Assembly (NCBI RefSeq): GCF_011947195.1
Contig: NZ_JAATVY010000022.1
Coordinates: forward strand, 1 to 64,000
Length of the DNA: 64,000 nucleotides
Reading direction: 5' to 3'
DNA from: Planosporangium thailandense
GTDB taxonomy: Bacteria; Actinomycetota; Actinomycetes; Mycobacteriales; Micromonosporaceae
Each line of letters starts with the position of its first letter. Positions within the stretch are counted from its first letter, which is position 1. The notes under the pieces were generated by a model. The model searched no databases. It saw only the letters and a program-made list of their open reading frames with translations, and had not been told where the DNA came from. Positions 60,352-64,000 of the stretch are shown piece by piece. A program made the position numbers and the translations under genes.

Positions 60352-60390
60352 AAACATGTTTAGCTAAGCTTATTAGTTAAGCTAACGATT
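60352..60390 (+). promoter_or_regulatory. Promoter and operator of the MarR-MFS operon
   Basis: A 40-bp AT-rich island in high-GC DNA. AAACATGTTT (60352-60361) is a palindrome; TTAGCTAA and TTAAGCTAA repeats follow. TAAGCT (60378-60383) ends 7 nt before the GTG and is the likely -10 box. Probable self-binding site of the MarR protein. Confidence 0.6.
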
Positions 60391-60825
60391 GTGCAGGTAC
60401 GCACGGCGTCGAACGAGCGGATCGCCGCCCTGCTGCGCGACGCGATCGTCCGGCTCAACCGCCGGCTGCGCCAGACCAGGCCGCTCGGTGAGCTGACCCA
60501 GAGCCAGCTCTCCGCGCTCACCAGCCTGGATCTGGCAGGCGCACTCACTCCGCGTGAGCTGGCCGAGGCCGAACGGGTACAGCCGCCGACGATGACGAGG
60601 ACCGTCACCAAGCTGGTCGACCGCGGGCTGGTCCAACGCCTCCCGCACCCGACCGACGGGCGACAGGTGATCCTCTCGCCGACGCAGTCGGGCCGGTCGG
60701 TGCTGGCCGCCAACCGGCGGGCCAGGGAGGCCTGGTTGAGCGGTCAGATCGCGGCGCTCAGTGCGGAGGAGCGGGAGACGCTCCGACGGGCGGCGGAGAT
60801 CGTCGACCGGATAAGCAGGGCCTGA
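60391..60825 (+). CDS. MarR family transcriptional regulator
   Basis: The 144-residue protein has a MarR winged helix: LTQSQLSALTSLDLAGALTPRELAEAERVQPPTMTRTVTKLVDRGLV (abbreviated, residues 33-79), then the wing HPTDGRQVILSPT and a dimer helix. It starts with GTG directly behind a -10 box. It most likely controls itself and the MFS exporter 60 bp downstream. Confidence 0.9.
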   Translation: MQVRTASNERIAALLRDAIVRLNRRLRQTRPLGELTQSQLSALTSLDLAGALTPRELAEAERVQPPTMTRTVTKLVDRGLVQRLPHPTDGRQVILSPTQSGRSVLAANRRAREAWLSGQIAALSAEERETLRRAAEIVDRISRA

Positions 60826-60884
60826 CCGGTGCAGGGTGTGCCGGCCGGGCCGCGAGTGACACAGCGGAGGAGGCGCGCACCAGC

Positions 60885-62216
60885 GTGCAGTTACGGCTGA
60901 ACAACACCTTTCGTTCCCTACGGGTCAGGAACTACCGGCTATTCGCCACCGGTCAGCTGGTCAAGATGATCGGCGTCTGGATGCAGTTCACCGCGCAGGA
61001 CTGGCTGGTCCTCCAGCTGTCCCACCAGCGCCCGACCGCGCTCGGCACGGTCACCGCGCTGCAGTTCCTGCCGGTACTGCTCCTGACCCTGTACGGCGGC
61101 AAGCTGGCCGACCGGTTCGACAAGCGGAAGTTGCTGATCGCCGTCAACGCCGCGTTCGCCGTGGTGGCCGGGGTGCTCGCCACCCTCGTCGCGACCGGCG
61201 TGGTGCAGCTGTGGCACGTGTTCTTGGTGGCCTTCGTGGCCGGCACGATCAACGCGATCGAGGGGCCGGTACGCCAGTCCTTCGTCTCCGAGCTGGTCGG
61301 GCGCGAACTGCTGCCCAACGCGCTGGCGCTGTCGGCGGCCACGTTCAACTCGGCGCGCGTCATCGGCCCGGCCGTCGCCGGCGCGGCGATCGACTGGATC
61401 GGCATCGGGCCGGTCTTCGTGGCCAACGCCGTGATGTGCGTAGGCCCGCTGATCTCGGCGATCCGGATGCGCCCGAGCGAGCTGTACCGCAACGAGCCCG
61501 GTCACGTGGCGTCCCGCGACGCTCGGATCATCGACGGCCTGCGCTACACCCGTCGCCGCCCGGATCTCGTCATCCCGATGGTGCTCATGCTGGTCGTGGG
61601 GCTGTTCGGCTTCAACTTCCCGGTCACGCTCGCGGTCACCGCCACCAAGGTGTTCCACTCCGGCGCACAGTCGTTCGGTCTGCTGTCCACGGCGCTGGCC
61701 ATCGGTGCGCTGGCCGGTGCCCTGGCCGGCAGTGGCCGCCGGGGCCGGCCGTCGATCTACATCGTGCTCATGGGCGCGCTGCTGTTCGGCTCGTTGGAGA
61801 TGCTGGCCGGGTTCGCCCCCAGCTACCTGGCGGAGATCGGGCTGCTGATCCCGACCGGGTTCTTCATGATCTACTTTGCGCAGGCGACCAACCAGCGCAT
61901 CCAGCTCGGCGCCGACGCCGAGTTCCGGGGCCGGGTGATCGGTCTCTACATGTTGATCTTCCTCGGCACGACGCCGTTCGGCTCGATGCTCATCGGTTGG
62001 GCGGACGAGCGGTTCGGTCCGCGGTCGGGCTTGTGGATCGGCGGTATCGCCTCGGTGCTGGCCGGCCTCGTGATGACCGTGGTGCAGGTACGGCGTTCGG
62101 ACGCGGAGATCGGCGTGCACATGCGGCCGCGACCGCACGTACACGTCCGCGAGCCGGCCGCCGACGGTCGTGTGATCGATTTCCGGGTGCCCGCCATCCG
62201 GCCGGCGGCGCGCTGA
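60885..62216 (+). CDS. MFS transporter (MarR-linked exporter)
   Basis: Encodes 443 residues from GTG 60885, with GCGGAGGAGG about 13 nt upstream. Twelve helices; TFRSLRVRNYRLFATGQLVKMIGVWMQFTAQDWLVLQLS (abbreviated) is the start typical of the enterobactin-exporter-like MFS group. LYGGKLADRFDKRKLL is motif A. The C terminus is a basic/His-rich tail (HMRPRPHVHVREP). Likely exports a small hydrophobic compound sensed by the MarR protein. Confidence 0.88.
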   Translation: MQLRLNNTFRSLRVRNYRLFATGQLVKMIGVWMQFTAQDWLVLQLSHQRPTALGTVTALQFLPVLLLTLYGGKLADRFDKRKLLIAVNAAFAVVAGVLATLVATGVVQLWHVFLVAFVAGTINAIEGPVRQSFVSELVGRELLPNALALSAATFNSARVIGPAVAGAAIDWIGIGPVFVANAVMCVGPLISAIRMRPSELYRNEPGHVASRDARIIDGLRYTRRRPDLVIPMVLMLVVGLFGFNFPVTLAVTATKVFHSGAQSFGLLSTALAIGALAGALAGSGRRGRPSIYIVLMGALLFGSLEMLAGFAPSYLAEIGLLIPTGFFMIYFAQATNQRIQLGADAEFRGRVIGLYMLIFLGTTPFGSMLIGWADERFGPRSGLWIGGIASVLAGLVMTVVQVRRSDAEIGVHMRPRPHVHVREPAADGRVIDFRVPAIRPAAR

Positions 62217-62235
62217 CGCGTCCGTGATCGCCGGA

Positions 62236-62241
62236 TAGCCT
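62236..62241 (+). promoter_or_regulatory. -10 box of a leaderless promoter (thpR)
   Basis: TAGCCT followed by 7 nt and GTG 62249. Confidence 0.55.
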
Positions 62242-62248
62242 CGGGGTT

Positions 62249-62842
62249 GTGAGGCTGTTCGTCGCCGCCTACCCGCCGGACCACGTGCGGGAGGACTTCG
62301 AGGGCGTCGTGCGCCGCCTCAGTGTGGGGCAGCCGCGCGAACCCGGCCGGTCGGTGCGGCTCGCGCCGCCCGACCAGTGGCACATCACGCTCGCGTTCCT
62401 CGGCGAGGTGCCGGATCCGAAAGCGGACGCCGCCCGGTCCACGGTGGACCGGGCGGTGGAGCGCTGGCGCGCCGACCGTACCGGCGATCCCAGCGGCGCG
62501 CCGGCCGTGCGGATCGCCGGTGGCGGCACGTTCGGCCGGGGCCGGTTCACGACGCTCTGGGCCGGCCTGCGCGGCGACCTCGACGAGCTTGCCGGCGTCG
62601 CCGAGGCGTTGCGTGGTGAGCTACGTGCGGCGCACCTGCCGTACGACAACAAGCGCTTCCGTCCGCATGTCACCGTGGCCCGGCCCGGTGACCGGATCAC
62701 AGCCGATGAGCTGGCCGCCGACCTCGCGAGTCTGGGCGCGTACGAGGGGCCCGTATGGACGGTCGCGGGGATCCGGCTGATGCGCAGCCACCTCGGCCCG
62801 CGCCCGTCGTACGACGTGCTGCACGAGGCCCCCCTGTCGTAG
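62249..62842 (+). CDS. thpR: RNA 2',3'-cyclic phosphodiesterase
   Basis: The 197-residue protein belongs to the 2H superfamily. Both catalytic HxT motifs are visible: QWHITLAFLGEV (His45, Thr47) and FRPHVTVAR (His140, Thr142). It opens or ligates RNA 2',3'-cyclic phosphates. The start GTG is leaderless by its -10 box. The TAG stop runs into the GATC end of a palindromic terminator. Confidence 0.9.
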   Translation: MRLFVAAYPPDHVREDFEGVVRRLSVGQPREPGRSVRLAPPDQWHITLAFLGEVPDPKADAARSTVDRAVERWRADRTGDPSGAPAVRIAGGGTFGRGRFTTLWAGLRGDLDELAGVAEALRGELRAAHLPYDNKRFRPHVTVARPGDRITADELAADLASLGAYEGPVWTVAGIRLMRSHLGPRPSYDVLHEAPLS

Positions 62843-62889
62843 ATCTTGGACAGTTGGCGGGGTTACAGGCCCGCCAACTGTCCAAGATC
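62842..62889. repeat. GATCTTGG-ended perfect palindrome, bidirectional terminator
   Basis: Two perfect 20-bp arms starting GATCTTGGACAGTTGGCGGG close over GTTACAGG. It lies between convergent thpR and aldo/keto reductase genes. Its arms and loop are close to the element at 40096-40143. Confidence 0.9.
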
Positions 62890-62900
62890 GCGGAAGACAG

Positions 62901-63887
62901 CTACCAGGCCCACGCCTCCGGACCCGGGCCGCCCTTGCCCACCGGCGGGAACAGCTCGTCCAGGCGGGCGAGCGCCTGCCCGTCGAGCTTCAGCTCCAGC
63001 GCCCGCAGCGAGCTGTCCAGCTGCTCGATCGTGCGCGGACCGACGATGGGCGCCGTCACGCCCGGCCGGGACAGCAGCCAGGCCAGCGCGACGTCCGCCG
63101 GGTCATGGCCCAGCTCGGCGGCGAGCTTCTCGTACGCCTCGATCGCCTCGCGGTGGGCCTCGAGATCCTGGCTCGACCGGCCCTCGGCCGACCGTGCGCC
63201 GGTACCCTCGCGCTGCTTGCGGAGCGCGCCGGACAGCAGTCCGCCGTGCAGCGGCGACCACGGGATGATGCCGATGCCGTACTCGATCGCGGCGGGTACG
63301 ACCTCCAGCTCAACGAAGCGGGTGAGCAGGTTGTAGATGCACTGCTCGCTCACCAGGCCGAGGAAGTGCCGGCGGGCCGCCGACTCCTGGGCGGCGACCA
63401 GGTGCCAGCCGGCGAAGTTCGAGGAGCCGACGTAGCGCACCTTGCCCTGCGCCACTAGGATCTCCATCGCCTGCCAGATCTCCTCCCACGGCGTGGTCCG
63501 CGAGACGTGGTGCATCTGGAACAGATCGATCCAGTCGGTCTGCAACCGGCGCAGCGAATCGTCGCAGGCGCGGATGATGTGGCGCGCCGACAGGCCCTGC
63601 TCGTTGGGCCACTCGCCCATCTTCCCGTACACCTTGGTGGCGAGGACGACCTTGTCCCGGCGCCCGCCGCCCTGGGCGAGCCAGCGGCCGATGATCTGCT
63701 CGGTGACGCCCTCGCCGGTCTTCCAGCCGTACACGTTGGCGGTATCGAAAAAGTTGAGCCCGTGGTCGAGCGCGCGATCCATGATCGCGTAACTGTCGTC
63801 CTCCGAGGTCTTGGGGCCGAAGTTCATCGTGCCGAGGCAGAGCCGGCTCACCAGCAGTCCGGTGCGTCCAAGATTCGTGTACTCCAT
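62901..63887 (-). CDS. Aldo/keto reductase
   Basis: Encodes 328 residues. The tetrad is Asp48 and Tyr53 in FFDTANVYGW, Lys85 in LATKVYGKMG and His126 or His127 in LFQMHHVS. IDLFQMHHVSRTTPWEEIWQAMEILVAQGKVRY (abbreviated) is typical of the YhdN/AKR11-like subgroup acting on small aldehydes or sugars. ACCCTA on the plus strand at 63894-63899 reads TAGGGT and ends 6 nt before the ATG, so the mRNA is likely leaderless. Confidence 0.88.
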   Translation of the reverse strand: MEYTNLGRTGLLVSRLCLGTMNFGPKTSEDDSYAIMDRALDHGLNFFDTANVYGWKTGEGVTEQIIGRWLAQGGGRRDKVVLATKVYGKMGEWPNEQGLSARHIIRACDDSLRRLQTDWIDLFQMHHVSRTTPWEEIWQAMEILVAQGKVRYVGSSNFAGWHLVAAQESAARRHFLGLVSEQCIYNLLTRFVELEVVPAAIEYGIGIIPWSPLHGGLLSGALRKQREGTGARSAEGRSSQDLEAHREAIEAYEKLAAELGHDPADVALAWLLSRPGVTAPIVGPRTIEQLDSSLRALELKLDGQALARLDELFPPVGKGGPGPEAWAW

Positions 63888-63893
63888 GGATCC

Positions 63894-63899
63894 ACCCTA
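63894..63899 (-). promoter_or_regulatory. -10 box of a leaderless promoter (last aldo/keto reductase)
   Basis: TAGGGT on the minus strand, 6 nt before the ATG at 63887. Confidence 0.55.
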
Positions 63900-63932
63900 G
63901 GCCGGTGGAGGGGACCGCAGCCGGGCGCACAA

Positions 63933-63960
63933 AAGGGGCGGCCGTTGACGGCCGCCCCTT
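63933..63960 (-). terminator. Rho-independent terminator of a gene entering from the right
   Basis: AAGGGGCGGCC pairs with GGCCGCCCCTT around a 6-nt loop; on the minus strand the stem ends in CCCCTTTTGTG. It follows the probable stop codon at 63975-63977. Confidence 0.75.
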
Positions 63961-63974
63961 CGGTTGGGGATCGA

Positions 63975-64000
63975 TCAGGAGGACTCGCGGGCCGGAGCGC
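63975..64000 (-). CDS. 3' end of a gene continuing beyond the window
   Basis: On the minus strand the last 26 bases read APARESS and TGA, directly followed by a strong terminator at 63960-63933. The product cannot be identified from seven residues. Confidence 0.4.

Overview
The window is about 64 kb of very GC-rich bacterial chromosome. GTG starts are frequent, Arg/Ala/Gly/Pro-rich reading frames run in the wrong strand, and the gene content is typical of an actinobacterium, most likely of the family Micromonosporaceae. Markers for this are the futalosine menaquinone genes mqnB/mqnD, the DUF3027, DUF2530, DUF6230 and DUF6114 families, a bacterial XPB helicase with its helicase-associated partner, a short SRP RNA just upstream of dnaX, and an overlapping aspartate kinase / asd pair. 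I see no insertion sequence, prophage, plasmid gene or CRISPR array. The window reads as core chromosome with patches of lineage-specific surface and membrane genes.

Layout. 0.1-8 kb: a methyltransferase, a VOC protein, a sugar transporter, YidD, an LPXTG surface protein, NAD(P)H-hydrate dehydratase, a histidine phosphatase, an aldo/keto reductase and a secreted GH25 lysozyme. 8-15.5 kb: a MacAB-like lipoprotein/ATPase/permease operon, a protein made of two nearly identical Rho-N-like modules, and the DUF6230/DUF6114 pair. 15.5-25.8 kb: a DUF885 peptidase, a PHP/PolX-like protein, an M48 protease, mtnA, a glycosyltransferase, an M23 lipoprotein, a proline-rich membrane protein, the tRNA deaminase pair and deoD. 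25.8-32.5 kb: tRNA-Ser(CGA), a chemotaxis receptor, tRNA-Ser(GGA), SRP RNA, dnaX, a GNAT gene, ybaB and recR. 32.5-39.1 kb: a five-gene oligopeptide ABC operon. 39-49 kb: an HNH nuclease lipoprotein, leuA with a leader peptide, a MerR/aldo-keto reductase pair, a lipoprotein, lysC-asd, and a drug exporter with its TetR. 49-64 kb: XPB helicase, an L,D-transpeptidase, the helicase-associated protein, a HAD phosphatase, a cold-shock protein, the MFS-mqnB-mqnD operon, DUF3027, DUF2530, MarR-MFS, thpR and a last aldo/keto reductase.

How the genes work together. The clearest regulatory unit is leuA: a near-consensus promoter, a 29-residue leader peptide with three consecutive CTT leucine codons, and a perfect 10-bp hairpin, which together look like ribosome-mediated attenuation. 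lysC and asd form the first two steps of the aspartate family, and lysC carries an internal ribosome binding site for a separate regulatory subunit. dnaX, ybaB and recR form the usual replication/repair cluster. Three exporter or reductase genes sit beside MerR, TetR or MarR regulators with visible operators.

Two patterns run through the window. Many genes appear to be transcribed without a leader: a TANNNT or CANNNT -10 box ends 5-8 nt before the start codon. Gene ends are also marked by long palindromes; three share GATCTTGG ends, and at two convergent junctions the stop codons of both genes lie inside the same hairpin. Minisatellite-type tandem repeats with units of 13-63 bp occur at several coding and non-coding sites.
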